The translations under genes were made by a program, and so were the position numbers. Below the pieces are notes generated by a model. The model searched no databases, had not been told where the DNA came from, and worked only from the letters and a program-made list of their open reading frames with translations. DNA of 64,000 nt from Oncomelania hupensis (taxonomy: Eukaryota > Mollusca > Gastropoda > Littorinimorpha > Pomatiopsidae): the NCBI GenBank assembly GCA_036898135.1, contig CM072517.1:61253960-61317959 (forward strand), written 5' to 3'. This document shows positions 33,249-46,255 of this stretch, piece after piece. Each line of letters begins with the position of its first letter. The stretch's first letter is position 1.

Positions 33249-33417
33249 GGACTTGTTGCGGAAAGTGAGAGACGACACGGGAATGGACCTGATGCTGTCT
33301 GTCGAAAGACCTGGCAATCAATTCCCCAACGTGGGCTGGTCATCTGTGTCTTGCGCCATCCTCATCGACTGCCCACACCTTAAACGTCAAGTCCCAGAGG
33401 GACCAGTCTTGCTGTGT
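33249..33417 (+). CDS. Host gene exon 13 in window
   Basis: Acceptor cgtgacag|G completes the split Lys codon of exon 12. The frame continues DLLRKVRDDTGMDLMLSVER and later NVGWSSVSCAILIDCPHLK. The donor is uncertain: GT occurs at 33414, 33416 and 33418, and the last (TGT|gtgaac) gives phase 0. If unspliced, the frame ends at 33447, so this could also be a terminal exon. Confidence 0.68.
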
Positions 33418-33447
33418 GTGAACTTTCTCAACATTTCCATAGTTTAG

Positions 33448-34900
33448 GGTGTTGGGTTGTGAGTCCAAAAACAACTGCATTCCCAACTGTATTTTGGCAA
33501 AACAGCACCCAGAGATCGATCTCTCTATAGAAGAGCATATACTGTATATATAGTTTTTTCCAAGGAGTTGGTTGCTACTCTTAAGGGTGTCACGACTCTA
33601 AACTCAGAATAGCTCTTTAATTTAATAAAACTATCAATGTCACAGGGCAGTCTGTGATGAAAGCCGGGCAGGTTGTGGGTGGAGAGTTAATGAGATAGGG
33701 GTAGTAACTGCGTGTTGTTGTATGCGTGGTTATGCGTGCAAATCGTGTTTAAACAGCGTAGGCCGGTTAGCCAGTAAGGAAATGTACTCACGTTTTTGGC
33801 AGAACTAGTTTGACAGAGGCACAGTGTGGACGGTTTTTGTCTGGTGCTCTGATTTTGTGTGTTCTGGAAATAGGGTGGGATGGTTAACGAAGGATTGTGT
33901 TAACTGGTCCAGAGGAATACTAGTTATGGAAATTATTGCTTTCTAAAGTGTTACACTCAGTGCAGAGTTGTGGTAAAAGATAGCAAAGATTGGTGTTAGT
34001 GGTGGTAGGTAGTGTGAGGCATTATCCACTACGGGAACTACGCCCTACAGGATTACCCTATTTGGAAGTATTCGTTGGGAGACAGTTGGAGTAAGGTCAA
34101 CGGGTGCGATTACATTCGAACCGTGTGGGTTAGTGAAATGGTGTTCTTTCCTTACTGTGCCCAGAAATCCGGTGCTGGCTGTTGGGGTGTTGTATGGTTA
34201 GCTGTGTGTGAGGCTGGGGGAAGATGAGGATGGTTGCACTGAGGAGAGGCAGAAGAAAGGAAGAGTGCGACTGAAGGAGGGAGAATGAGGGAGGAGAATG
34301 GGGGTGGAGTGTGATGAAGGTAGGATGGAAGTGGTTGCTGTTGTTGTTGTTGTGGATGCTTGATATGAATAATGTGTTGATGTTTACATGTATTCATTTG
34401 CAGCATTGCTCATTACATTGCATTCATAATTTCATTGAGTTTCATGAATTATGTGTCTGTTGGCAAGTGACAATAACAGTAGCTAAAGAGGTTAGGTGAG
34501 TGAATCAAGGGAAGGGAAGCGGACAGCAGTTGTGCCCCTCAAGCATCAGAGATTAGTTAAGATAAGAAGGAGGGGGGAAAGTGTATGGAGGGAGGGGGAC
34601 AGAATCAGGTGGACATGATATTAACGATGCGACAAGCATGTTGCAGGTTCGACCATTTGTCGTTCGACCGTTCGATAATTCGTCAGTTCGTGACTGGTTA
34701 ACGTGGATCGACGTTGACCAACGCCGTGCGACGACGACGACGGCACTTGGTCGTGTGGACTGAACATTATCATCACCATCCGTACGTCTACGTCCGCATC
34801 ATTGTCTACATCATCATCATTCCACAACCCCACCCTTTCCGTGGTGGTTGTGACGTGCGTGGACGGGACCTGGCCTCGACGTCGCAGTGTAGCTGACTGG
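33448..34900. other. No clear gene
   Basis: Purine-rich stretch at 34200-34330 and no convincing exon by eye. It is either the last intron of the host gene or intergenic DNA. Confidence 0.4.
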
Positions 34901-34933
34901 AGGAGTCCAGCTGTGAGACGTCGACGGTGGCAG

Positions 34934-35217
34934 GGCTGCCGCGACTACGGCGTCACCATCATCATCATCATCATCGTCAGCGGCGAGTGGGGGCGGCGAC
35001 GCCACCACGTTTGGACATCAACAGCACCGGTCCGATAGCAGCTACGAGGAGGGGGAGGATACCTTTACGGGGACTTCAACAGGGACTTCATACCGCCAGG
35101 TTGGCTCTTTCCTTGTTGTCCCTCTCCTAACACTCGAACCCCCCCCCCCCTCTAGTTTGGTTATGTGCAACGGACATTTGCTATGCACAGTTCGATACAT
35201 AGACGTGGTTGAATAGC
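34934..35217 (+). CDS. Possible last host exon, low confidence
   Basis: A frame open from just after 34916 to a TAG at 35215-35217 reads as Ser-run plus acidic sequence (SDSSYEEGEDTFTGTSTGTS). A weak acceptor ggcag|G at 34933 would open it. Phase fits only the poorest donor of the previous exon (33413). Two other frames are also open here, and the DNA is CG-rich, so the choice of frame is inferred from composition. Confidence 0.25.
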
Positions 35218-35334
35218 AACCCTCGATCATCCTGACATACCATTTCATTGTTTCATTGACCCTTGATTGTTTCATCACCATTTTCTTCGTTTCATGTGTA
35301 AATGTTGTATGTGTGTGAGTGTGTGGCTTGAATG

Positions 35335-35340
35335 AATAAA
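35335..35340 (+). promoter_or_regulatory. Candidate poly(A) signal AATAAA
   Basis: AATAAA with a T/G-rich stretch about 25-45 bases downstream (tttgtcgtgtttt). It could end the host transcript if the exon at 34.9-35.2 kb is real. Confidence 0.3.
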
Positions 35341-35360
35341 TAGTTTGAAAGTTGTATATA

Positions 35361-36113
35361 TATTTGTCGTGTTTTCATCACTTCCGTCTGCGGGAAATCG
35401 CCATTCTGTCTGGGTTGTCTGCGTGTGGAAGTTGTTTGTTTGTGGCGTCTGCCCAGAGGGAGTCGTGGCGGTGACAATCAACGATAATATTAATACAAAG
35501 AAAGAACATTTACTCTTTCCTACGATATGTAATATCATTATATGGCATGGTTACTACTATGGGTTCAGATTATGACGGACTAAATTAGAAAGCACCTAAA
35601 ACATCAGCAACAATTACATCTGGAACCTTTTTACAACTTCTCCCCCGTTTCTCTTCCGATTTGTATGTCCCTATAAACTAATATTTAATTTAAGCATATA
35701 CTGGTGGAGAATTAAATAAGGTATCGGAAAATATCACACGGAAGTACAGTGCAGTATAGCTGCCATTCAAAATTCTGTTCTTATAATGTGTTAAAATGCC
35801 GGAAGTTGCGCTACACGCTACCCGAGCCGGTCAATTTGTATAACAGCGCGGTCTTCCTATCAACGTGATATGCATTGCACTATTCTGAACATCGCGCTCC
35901 CCTTCAAAGCTGCTACATAAATAAAAACTAAAGTTTATATATTCTGATAGAGAATTTAATGCTAAGTCTAATTGTTATGTGTTTTTAGGGATCTAAAAAA
36001 TATATCTAAAGAAATTACACATAGGTAGTTTAAACCTAACGGACAGTATCGTATGATCAGAAATTCTTGTAGCCAGCAGGGTTATATACCGATATAGACA
36101 TTGATAGATAGAA
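35361..36113. other. Intergenic DNA, nothing recognised
   Basis: AT-rich, no open frame, no repeat seen within the window. Confidence 0.45.
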
Positions 36114-37608
36114 TTAGAATTTTTTTATTTCCAAGAAAGGCCAACGCCCGTTATGGAACGGGGGCGTTTACAAAAACGAACAATACTGCAAGTTACAAAT
36201 ACTACGTACACAAAGTCAGATATGTACACAATCATTACAAAACAATCATGAGCTAGTATGATCTAGTCGTCTTAAGGCTTTATAGAAATATATTGCCAAA
36301 TTATACAGAGTGTTCACATTCCTTGATGCTAACAGCAATGCAAGTTTAAATTTCGATGGGTGTCTAAACAACTTTGGAGGAATAAAATCTTGTTTTAAAT
36401 CTTGAAGAGCCGGTCATATTAACACAGTGCAAAGTGAACTTCATCTTCTACAGAAGACATAGTCTACATAAACGACACACATTATTCACAATGATAGTAC
36501 TGTATCTATGAGAATGTACAGCAATGCTGGTTACGCCAATTCTAAATTTTACAAGTGCCTTCAAAACATGCCTATTAACTGCTACAGAAAGATGCATTTG
36601 CAAACGTTGTTTTAAATGTGCGATAAGCCTCAAACCTGTCACTAGTTTGAATATGGTTATTCCAGTCTTGCCAACGGCAGTCAATGATTCTCTGTTTGAA
36701 ACAGGACAAAAAAGACTTAACACATCCAACACCCTAATATAACCAGATATATCGAAAGCCATAATGACTCAGCCATAATCTAATATGTGTTGCCCAAGTG
36801 CTTTTTACCTTTGCTATCTAAGTTTTGCAACATCACATATGCTTTATATGCTGTATTCATTCTAGTTAATTTTAGCCAAAAGCTTATACAACGTACATAA
36901 GAATTTAAATAGATCGGGTAACGTCCAAATTGCCCGTATACTAAATCATTGGGAGTACGTCTGTCAACACTAAGAAATCGTTTCAGAGCAATACAAATGC
37001 ACTTTTTCTACAACTGTTGAATAAGTCAGACCCCATACTTTAGCACCATATTGAACAAAAGGCTGAACATGTGCATCAAATAATTTAATGAAAACATGGA
37101 CAGACACTTTATCAAATTTAAATGGACTACTTAAAATACTTAACACAGGTCGTTTTGGTCTAGAAACCAGGTCATGACAAGCAAAATTAAAACTCAACTT
37201 AGTAGAAAAATATAGACCAAGATATTTGTATGAATTGACTACTTCCATTTTCTAAGCACTAAAATACCATTTTTCACGAGCTGCTAAATACCCACCCTTA
37301 CGAAAAACAACAATACTGCTCTTGCCCATATTGACTTTCAACTGTAGTTTTGCCGCAACAGAATATAAATTATTTAACTGTGACTGCAGACCAACAACTG
37401 TTTCAGCCATTAAGGCAATATCCTCTGCAAAAAGCAAAATAAATAACTCAATGACTTCAGCAAATAAAATAATAACAATAATAATAATTTATTTCATTTA
37501 AAATTCTACGCCTTTCCCTCAGGAGAAGCTCAAAGTGCAGTTACAGCCAGCCATAAATAAATACTCAAGGAACATAAAAGAATAAAAGCATCAAACACTA
37601 AAACCAAA

Positions 37609-37835
37609 CACCACAGTATTAAGATATAGTCAAACACACCCACTCACTCTATGTCGCCCACGCATACACACACATACATACACATACATACACACAACCA
37701 CACACACAATAAAATACAAAAGCACAATCAAATTGTCTATCTCTATCACCACAGTATTAAAACATAGTCAAACACACCCAATTACTCTATGTCTCCCACG
37801 CACACACACATACACACACACCCACACACACACAC
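37609..37835. repeat. 62-bp direct duplication with CA repeats
   Basis: CACCACAGTATTAAGATATA (37609) and CACCACAGTATTAAAACATA (37748) each start a unit of about 62 bp ending in CA repeats. They lie inside the degraded LINE. Confidence 0.7.
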
Positions 37836-38103
37836 CATGTTTACCATTATTAATAATTTCAAGAGCTAGCTCGTTTATAAAAAGAGAAAACAAAATAGGA
37901 CTACATACATCTCCCCTGCTTCAAGCCCTTTGAGCAGTTAATGAAGTCAGATAACATAGCACCACATACTATTTGAGCCTTGACATGTGAGTACATATTT
38001 TAACACATCGATACAGCTTACCCTTTATACCATTCTTCATCAAAATCGGCCAAAGTAATTTTCTAGAAATGCTGTCAAAGGCTTGTTCGAAGTCAATAAA
38101 GGC

Positions 38104-38197
38104 CTATCCTATCTTATCCTATCCCGTAACTCGGAGGTCGAAGGGCCACCACAGATGATCGTTTAACCAGCATACTCCATCTTTCCCTGTCCTCAGT
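38104..38197 (-). mobile_element. 94-bp RTE-like 3' end, nested in another LINE
   Basis: Flanked by AATAAAGGC at 38095-38103 and 38198-38206. It contains only the last codons and the (GGATA)n tail. Removing it restores continuity of the RT frame of the surrounding LINE. Confidence 0.88.
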
Positions 38198-38290
38198 AAT
38201 AAAGGCAACGTATAATTTACGATTACTTGAGAATTGTTTTTGCACAGCAGCAAGCAGTGTAAAAATATGGTCCATAGTAGAGTAATCTAC

Positions 38291-38739
38291 ATAGATAGAT
38301 AGAGAGAGAAAGAGAGGGAGAGACATACATACATTCATATGTCAGACTGGAAAAAATGCAAAGGACCGTTTGGCTGTTATCGGGCTGCGTTGGAATGCTA
38401 CTAGCCTGCATATCTATATCTATATATAACTATATAACTATCTATATATATAAATTGCTTAGCCGGAAGTCCTTCTTCGCCTCTACTATAAAGTTTGTCC
38501 GGTATGGACGCTGATCTGGGCAGGTGCCGGGCTCTGCGAGTCGGCCTACTGTGCGCTCAAAACCAGCGAAATCGTTATAGCCGACATTTCCTTACCGAAC
38601 GTTTAACCGTTTCTGAGATAAATAAATAAACAAAATGTCCACAAACTGCAATAGCGCGCTTCCATTAAAAATCAAATTGAGGTTTCAGCATGTTTTCCCA
38701 TATAGACCCAAAAATTGACGTATTTCTAGAAATCCTTGA
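38291..38739. other. Intergenic DNA, nothing recognised
   Basis: Short GA and TATC runs; a GC-richer stretch at 38460-38580 has no frame. Confidence 0.4.
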
Positions 38740-38816
38740 TAGCTTAGTTAGTAAAACATCCGCCTACCATGCAGAACGACCCAAGTTCAAATCTCACGCG
38801 GGCCTTTTTTTTTTTG
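38740..38816 (+). repeat. tRNA-like sequence followed by a T-run
   Basis: GATAGCTTAGTTAGTAAAAC (A box) and AAGTTCAAATCTC (B box), then ten T's, a Pol III-type terminator. Stem pairing is imperfect, so it is more likely a SINE head or tRNA pseudogene than a working tRNA. Confidence 0.45.
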
Positions 38817-38868
38817 TATACACTACAATATGGATGTTTTTCTTTTTAATTTAGGATTTTTACATTTA

Positions 38869-39264
<396 letters not shown>

Positions 39265-39465
39265 TTACCAAGGATTGGGATGGGGTGGTACGTGTAGGTA
39301 AAAGGGGGCTACGGGTAGGTTTAAAGGGGCATGGGTAGGCGGCATAACGGGGATACGGGTATGTATAAAGTGATGGTCGATTCCCATTGTCCCCTATACG
39401 CACTGTGTCCGGGGACGTAAATCTATTCACTGAACTGAACTGTCGATTCCTTTCATCCATACCTG

Positions 39466-39690
39466 CGAAACGATCAACGGGGAAGTATCAAGGAGGGTAC
39501 AGGTAGGTTACAAGGGGGGTACGGAAGGTATCAAGGGGGTATGGTGAGGTATCAAGGGGTATGGTGTGGTGTCAAGTGGGTTCGGGGAGGTATCAAGGGG
39601 GTATGGTGAGGCATCATGGGGGGGGGGGACGGGGAGATATCAGGGGGGGGGGTATGGGGAGGTATCAAGGGGGATATGGGGAGGTATCAT
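39466..39690. repeat. G-rich minisatellite
   Basis: About ten variants of GAGGTATCAAGGGGGTATGG. Runs of up to 12 G could form G-quadruplexes. Confidence 0.8.
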
Positions 39691-40676
<986 letters not shown>

Positions 40677-40847
40677 TGTGGAATGCCTTTAAAATATTGT
40701 TTAATGTGTAGAACGAGTCTGCTTGATATTCAGTGCTTCTATAATGAATATTTATATTACGCTATTAATACGTTGTGGTACAATAAATTTTGTTTATAAT
40801 GTTTACGGACCCAAACTAGGGGCCGGTGGCCTATAGTCATTAAACTT

Positions 40848-40906
<59 letters not shown>

Positions 40907-40908
<2 letters not shown>

Positions 40909-41186
40909 TGTAGGCATTTTATATGTATGTGTTTTGTTGATAATTTATAATGATGTTTGTATTCTATTTTGTTTTTGTAAACGGGGGTTCGATAAGTTGG
41001 GGTGAAGCCTCAGCCGTCCCCTGCGTGGGATGTCTTTATTGTAAAGTGACTGGCTGGGGGACGGCATTCAGTTTTCCCACTAGGGTTGTTTCGGCAGATC
41101 TTTTATGCGGATTGGGGGTTGTCCGGTCCTGATTTGGCTCGGAAGAGTCCGCTGGACCTAAAGCAACAATTATGTAATGTAATGTA
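40907..41186 (+). mobile_element. Unclassified retroposon, copy C (about 280 bp)
   Basis: Only the 3' part of the family (from TAGGCATTTTATATGTATGT), with a (GTAAT)n tail, between two CT arrays. Confidence 0.82.
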
Positions 41187-41221
41187 ATGTTCTCTTTCTC
41201 TCTCCTCCGCTCTCTCTCCCG

Positions 41222-41297
<76 letters not shown>

Positions 41298-41440
41298 CTC
41301 GCTCTCCCCCTCTCTCTGTCGCTCTCCCTAATGTGTTTCTGGTTAGCCTACGGTAATATTGTTGTCGTTTCATTTCGTCGTCTTTTATTGTATCGTCTTC
41401 GTTAATGTCATCGTCCTAATTTATTTTGTCGTCCTTACCT

Positions 41441-41530
41441 AACGCTTTTCCAGCTCAAAAGGCAGCTCAAGGCGCTGATCGATACAGGATCTCGCTCAAG
41501 CCGCCCGAGGCGTCCCTTACTGCCTTAGGG
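41441..41530 (-). repeat. SINE fragment, same family
   Basis: Only the 3' part: CCAGCTCAAAAGGCAGCTCA and GGCGCTGATCGATACAGGAT. Confidence 0.6.
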
Positions 41531-41984
41531 ACATCGTCTTGCTTTTGGAGCACTGTCGCAGACAACACTTTATCGGATATCAAATCGCATGCACGTTGTA
41601 CATAGGCCTATATTTGGCTTGGTTGCGCACTACTGATTGTCATGATAGTGTATCTAAGCTTACGGCCGGATCCGCTTCGCTGACTTCGACGTCCCCACAC
41701 CCAGCGTACTCGCCCGAACTCGTCAAACCCAGTCAGCTGCATCGGAGACCTATAAAGACTGCATCCACAACTGCTTTTCTGTGCTAAAGATATAGACTTA
41801 CTGCTAGTTAATTCGTTAGGCATTGCTTATAGGGTCCAGCGTACTGCATATATTACTGTGAATACTACTACAACTGCTAATAATGCTAAAGATGAACAAC
41901 TGCTACCATTACCTACATTATGAATACTTCTCTCATCACTCTCATCCCTCCTTCAAACACGCTCTTGTCAATCCAAGAGCTCAG

Positions 41985-42216
41985 TGTAAAACCAGTCCAT
42001 TCTCGAATGTTGTTCTCCCACCTCTTTTTCGGTCTCCCTCTTCTTCTACCTCCTTGCACTGTGCCTTCCAGGATGGTCTTTGCAAGACCTGATGATCTGG
42101 TGACGTGGCCATACCATCGGAGTTTCCGTTTTTTCACCACTGTGAGCAGGTCATCGTGTTGTCCAATGGCTTGTGTGATGGTCTGTCGGACTTCGTCGTT
42201 GGTGATGTGCTGGGTA
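41985..42216 (-). mobile_element. RTE-like LINE fragment
   Basis: Encodes KKRKLRWYGHVTRSSGLAKT and RRRGRPKKRWENNIREWTG on the minus strand. It lies next to another, rearranged piece at 42260-42434. Confidence 0.8.
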
Positions 42217-42259
42217 TAGTGTCATAAAGCGGGGACAGGCAAATGAGAGAGTGAATTCG

Positions 42260-42434
42260 TTAACCAAAGATGATCGTTTAAACAGCGTATTCCATCTTTC
42301 TCTGTCCTCAGCAACCCTCATCGCTTCGCTCACTGTCAAGCCAGTCCATTCTCGAATGTTGTTCTCCCACCTCTTTCTCTGTACCAGCTTTTCACGTTGT
42401 TGTTCTTCTCCAGCCAATCCATCAATGTCATCCG
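42260..42434 (-). mobile_element. RTE-like LINE fragment, internally deleted
   Basis: Joins the DDIDGLAGEEQ segment directly to the KRWENNIREWTG segment, skipping about 500 bp of the family consensus. It is cut on the right by a CR1-like LINE whose tail begins at 42436. Confidence 0.75.
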
Positions 42435-42435
42435 C

Positions 42436-42487
<52 letters not shown>

Positions 42488-43682
42488 TTTATATAGCGCT
42501 TTTTCCCAAGGAACAATATCAGTTCAAAGCGCAGTATTCACGCATTCATTCTAAACATCCCACTTCATACAAAATAAAATCAGACACTTGCTAACGAATT
42601 AGAGACGAGGGAGGAGGGGAGAGCTAACAAGGGGTGATGGGGTGAATGGTGGCGGTGGTCTGAATCAAAACAAAAACGAAAAAAAAAAAGAAAAATGGAG
42701 GAATGACGACGATGATGATGGAAGGCAATATCAGAAACATTTAAGGAAGAGATTTTTTTCAAGTTGGATTTGAAAGTAGCTATGTTTGGAGAGCTGCGAA
42801 GAGAGAGGGGAAGAGAGTTCCAAGTTGAAAGGCCAAGCACTGAGAAAGATCGACGGCCAGCAGAGGAGAGTTTGTAGTGGGGTATGTGAAGCATGAGGGT
42901 GTCAGAGGAAGAACGAAGATTTCTAGAAGGCTTATAGAATTGATTGTTCTGGGTGAGGTAGGAAGGGGTAACAGAAAATAGCGATTTTGTAGATAATTCT
43001 ATGAGACACTGGAAGCCAGTGGAGTGAATGTAGAAGGGGAGTGATATGAACAGATTTTTTTTCTTTTTGAGAACCAGATGTGCAGCTGAGTTCTGAACAC
43101 GTTGGAGCAGATAAATAGAAGAAGAAGGAAGTCCAGCCAGGAGAGAGTTACAGTAGTCTAAGCGTTACAAAACAAGAGCAGAAATGAGCTTGACAGTAGC
43201 GTCAGTGGTCAGATATTTGCGGACAAGGCATATTCTACGGAGATGAAAGTTCATGTTTTACAGGTTTTGCGGATGAATTCTGACATGGAGAGGGTGTTGT
43301 GAAGAACGACACCAAGGTTTTTGACAGAAGATGACATAGGAAGAGTGGTCTGGCCAAGAGTGTCTACAGAGGAAGAAGACAGGTTGTGTTTGGTACCTGT
43401 GAACATAACTTCAGTTTTGTTTGCATTGAGTTGGAGCTTGTTGACTGTCATCCAGTTAGAAATGTCTTCAAAGCATCCAGAAGTTCTGGTCAGAATGGAT
43501 GGAAGATTTTGAGGAGTGTCAATATTTTTCAGCTGTGTGTCGCCTGCGTAGAAATGGTGGAAAGTGTCGTGGTTTTGGATGATGTGAGAAGAGGATATGT
43601 GTAAAGGAGGAAAAGAACAGGGCCTAGAACTGACCCTTGAGGAACACCGAAGACAAGTCTGGACGGTTCAGAGAGGTGGTTT
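42436..43682 (-). mobile_element. CR1-like LINE, 5'-truncated
   Basis: The minus strand encodes VNKLQLNANKTEVMFTGTKH and the C-terminal SFSVLGLSTWNSLPLSLRSS. The 3' end has a GCGCTATATAAATATT-like end and a (TTA)n tail at 42436-42486. It is inserted in an RTE-like LINE. RT is broken by several frame changes. Confidence 0.8.
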
Positions 43683-44420
43683 GGAGATTGCTCTACCTCC
43701 TATGCTGGCTGTGCCTTTGTGATCTGCAAAGGCATATGACCTAATGGTCTCCAGGACGATGTTAAAGAGTGTTGGAGAGAGTAGTCATCCTTGACGCACG
43801 CCGATTGTTGTTCTGAATCAGTTTCCGATGGCGCTGTTGCGGAGGACTGCACTGGTAGCCTTGCCGTACAGGCTTTTGATGACTTCAATAATGGTTGGGC
43901 TTATATTGTATACTTTCATTGTTGCCCACAGAGCTGCATGCGAAATTCGGTCAAACCTTTTCCTGAAGTATACAAACACATTATCTAGATGTTGGTGCTG
44001 TAGGCATTTCTCGCAGATAATCCTGAGTTTGAAAATCTGCTCAGTGGTACTTCGCCCTGCCCTGAATCCAGCTTGTTCGTCAGCTATGATTTGTTCAGCT
44101 TGGGGTTTCAACTTGTTAAGTATTATTTTCTGGGATGGCTGATGAGACTGATGATGCGGTAGTTTAGGCACTTCTGAAGGTTCCCGTTTGTGGGAAGAGT
44201 GATGACAAGGGACTGGATCACTCCCCAATCTACAAGCAACCGGATCAGTAGTGTAGGCCACTCCCCACTCTGCCAGATCGTGTTACAGAAAATGGTGAGG
44301 GCGTCAATCATCGCTTCTCCTCCTGCTTGAAGCAATTATGCGGGTATGTTGTTTACTCCCTCTGACTTCTCCTTCTTCAGCGATTGCTCTGCTGCCTTAA
44401 CTTCTTCTTGGAGAAGGATC
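43683..44420 (-). mobile_element. RTE-like LINE fragment, upstream RT part
   Basis: Minus-strand RT with IIADEQAGFRAGRSTTEQIF and neighbouring motifs. It is the continuation of 42260-42434 across the CR1-like insertion. Confidence 0.8.
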
Positions 44421-44439
44421 TCTTCTCTGTTCTGGGGAT

Positions 44440-44695
44440 ATTTGTAAGTTTTCAATGATAATTGTAATTATCCCTTGATTATTTTAATTTTCCTATGATA
44501 TTTGTAATTATCTCATGATATTTATCAGGTTTTGGCGCTAGGAAGGCGTGGCAAATACTGAAAATTATTAATTAACACTGTGAATTATTGGTATCTCTGT
44601 AAATTACACAGAAAACGTGTTAATTTCAATTATCTCGTGATAATGGTAACTCTCGGTTTTTGGCGCTAGTAGGCCGTCATACTTTAGTAGTCCGA
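44440..44695 (+). repeat. AT-rich TTTTGGCGCTAG-type repeat, separate copy
   Basis: Contains two TTTTGGCGCTAG boxes about 125 bp apart, with AATTATTAATTAACACTGTG and GATAATGGTAACTCTCG between. Same order as the complement of 20529-20690. Confidence 0.75.
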
Positions 44696-44734
44696 GGTAC
44701 AGTGCAAGGAGAGATTGCGACAGGCAGTGAAGTG

Positions 44735-44870
44735 AGCATGGAGGGTATAGACTAGAGAGGGTAAGGCTATGGAGGGTAATGCTAGGGAGGGTGTAGTCTA
44801 GGGAGAGTAAGGCTACGGAGGGTAATGCTAGGGAGGGTAAGGCTGTGGAGGGTAATAAACAGGATGGTAA
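44735..44870. repeat. Minisatellite, about 30-bp unit
   Basis: Repeats of GAGGGTAAGGCTATGGAGGG and TAATGCTAGGGAGGG-like units, four to five times. Confidence 0.75.
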
Positions 44871-45187
44871 CAGCGATATTGGGTGAGTAAAGAAGCTTCA
44901 CTTGCTCCCCGGGTTACCAGCAGAACAGATCGACCAACAAACCACTTCCTCATAAATTTGTGTTCCCAGCGAGATTTTCAAGTAGTTTCTGCTTGGGTTA
45001 ATTTCGGGCTTTGGCTGCACAATATTTGAAGATGATCGTCCTCATCGTGCTGTTTGCAGGTCAGTTTCATTACATAATGAAGTAAACACGCGTCTGTGTG
45101 TGTGTGTGTGTGTGTTTATGCATGCGCATATTATATTTTTGTGAAAGTCTAAAGTCGTTTTAATTAATGAAAAGACTCTCTTTGTAT

Positions 45188-45420
45188 AGCGTTTTTTTCC
45201 AGCTCAAAAGCTGCTCAAGGTGCCATCCTTTGGGCGCATAGTCTGACGCCCAGACGACTGAGCACAGTCCTGGGCGGCTGGGAATGGGGAAAAGGGACCT
45301 AGTGCGTGCTGGGTGTATTTGTGTAGCCGGTTTAGGACATGAGCGTCAGGATCTTTAACGTCCAGGCGAGAAATGCGTGCGTGCACAAACTAGACCTCGG
45401 TTTATACTCTCATTCAAAGG
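45188..45420 (-). repeat. SINE, same family
   Basis: TATAGCGTTTTTTTCCAGCT, TTTGGGCGCATAGTCTGACG and GACCTCGGTTTATACTCTCA match 6412-6760. Confidence 0.68.
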
Positions 45421-45559
45421 AATATTTTAATAGCTTGCCATCTTGGAAATAAGTGCAGAGAAGATTTGCACAAAAATTTTTTTTATGTATCTGTTGGAAG
45501 ATTTATGTAGTTGCTTTTTTCAGTGACTATAGTATGTGTAAATTAAATCTTAGAGGTAT

Positions 45560-45562
<3 letters not shown>

Positions 45563-45634
<72 letters not shown>
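45563..45634. repeat. (GA)n microsatellite
   Basis: 36 nearly uninterrupted GA units. A shorter GA array lies at 49271-49340. Confidence 0.95.
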
Positions 45635-45637
<3 letters not shown>

Positions 45638-45796
45638 ATTTAATTTATTTTTTCTTAGTTGTTCTCATTAATGAGTTGAGTAGGCTTATTTAATATAATT
45701 AATTATTTAAATGTCTTCAGTAATATGCTCATTTTCTTATTTTCAATGTCTAAATCATTTAGGTGGGTAATAGACAATAAATGAATAACACATTGC

Positions 45797-45940
45797 AGAA
45801 AAGACCATAAACGATGACCAACAACACCAATGGCATCAACACGGACATTAAAGTCCAAGGCTAATCCCACAACACGGTATACAGCTTCAAATATTTAGGA
45901 GCAATTGCATCACACAGTGGGACCCGACAGGGTATAAAAG
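45797..45940 (+). mobile_element. RTE-like LINE fragment
   Basis: Matches the segment encoding KTIND..NTNGINTDIK to KYLGAIA, with frame changes. A few bases of the same family at 45447-45466 suggest it was split by the GA-rich DNA between them. Confidence 0.65.
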
Positions 45941-46041
45941 ACTTAGTCTTCTTTAGGATAACACTAAATCAGAGTCTCCTCTCTGAAAATCCTTACGGGA
46001 AGAGAGGGGACTATAAACTGATAAACATAACAGGATAACAC

Positions 46042-46227
46042 TCGAGGGGCCGGGTAGCTCAGTTGGTAAGAGCGTCTTGCTAGTAACCGAAAGGTCGAAT
46101 CCCGGATTGGTCAACGTGTGATCATATTATTTTCCCCTTTACCAACAACTGGCCCGCTGGTGTCAGTATAAATCGGTCCAGTAGTCACCTATATGCGAAA
46201 GTGTTGTGTGACTATAATCTACATACA
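46042..46227 (+). repeat. tRNA-derived SINE with 13-bp target duplication
   Basis: A box TAGCTCAGTTGGTAAGAGC and B box GGTCGAATCCC in the first 65 bp. It is flanked by AACAGGATAACAC at 46029-46041 and 46228-46240. The body has TCAGTATAAATCGGTCCAGT. The intact duplication suggests a fairly recent copy. Confidence 0.85.
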
Positions 46228-46255
46228 AACAGGATAACACAAGTTGTGCGTCATT

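Larger units (their letters stand above)
1..33417 (+). other. Host gene, 13 exons, left end outside the window; family unrecognised
   Basis: Thirteen plus-strand exon candidates (1-34, 200-302, 677-804, 1181-1277, 4236-4303, 4510-4572, 5399-5460, 12573-12695, 13553-13953, 18753-18950, 19410-19571, 19967-20181, 33249-33417) each have an AG acceptor and a GT donor. The open frame passes through all twelve junctions with matching phase (2,0,2,0,2,2,1,1,0,0,0,2), which is hard to get by chance. About 607 codons are visible. The first half is Ser/Thr/Pro/Gln-rich and probably disordered. From exon 9 on it becomes more hydrophobic and globular. I recognise no domain, signal peptide or membrane segment. 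Introns contain LINEs, SINEs, two solo-LTR or MITE insertions and a full antisense LTR retrotransposon. Exon borders are seen in sequence; the gene identity is unknown. Confidence 0.75.
36114..38290 (-). mobile_element. LINE, degraded, minus strand
   Basis: RT pieces in order: STMDHIFTLLAAVQKQF, YVAFIDFEQAFDSI, CSPILFSLFINELAL, LFAEDIALMAETVVGLQSQL, IVVFRKGGYLA and VVNSYKYLGLYFSTKLSF. There are many stops; the catalytic box reads AEDI. It is interrupted by the 94-bp RTE end (38104-38197) and by CA-rich DNA and a TAA-tailed piece at 37440-37850. The 3' end has a (GATA)n stretch near 36100. Confidence 0.78.
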
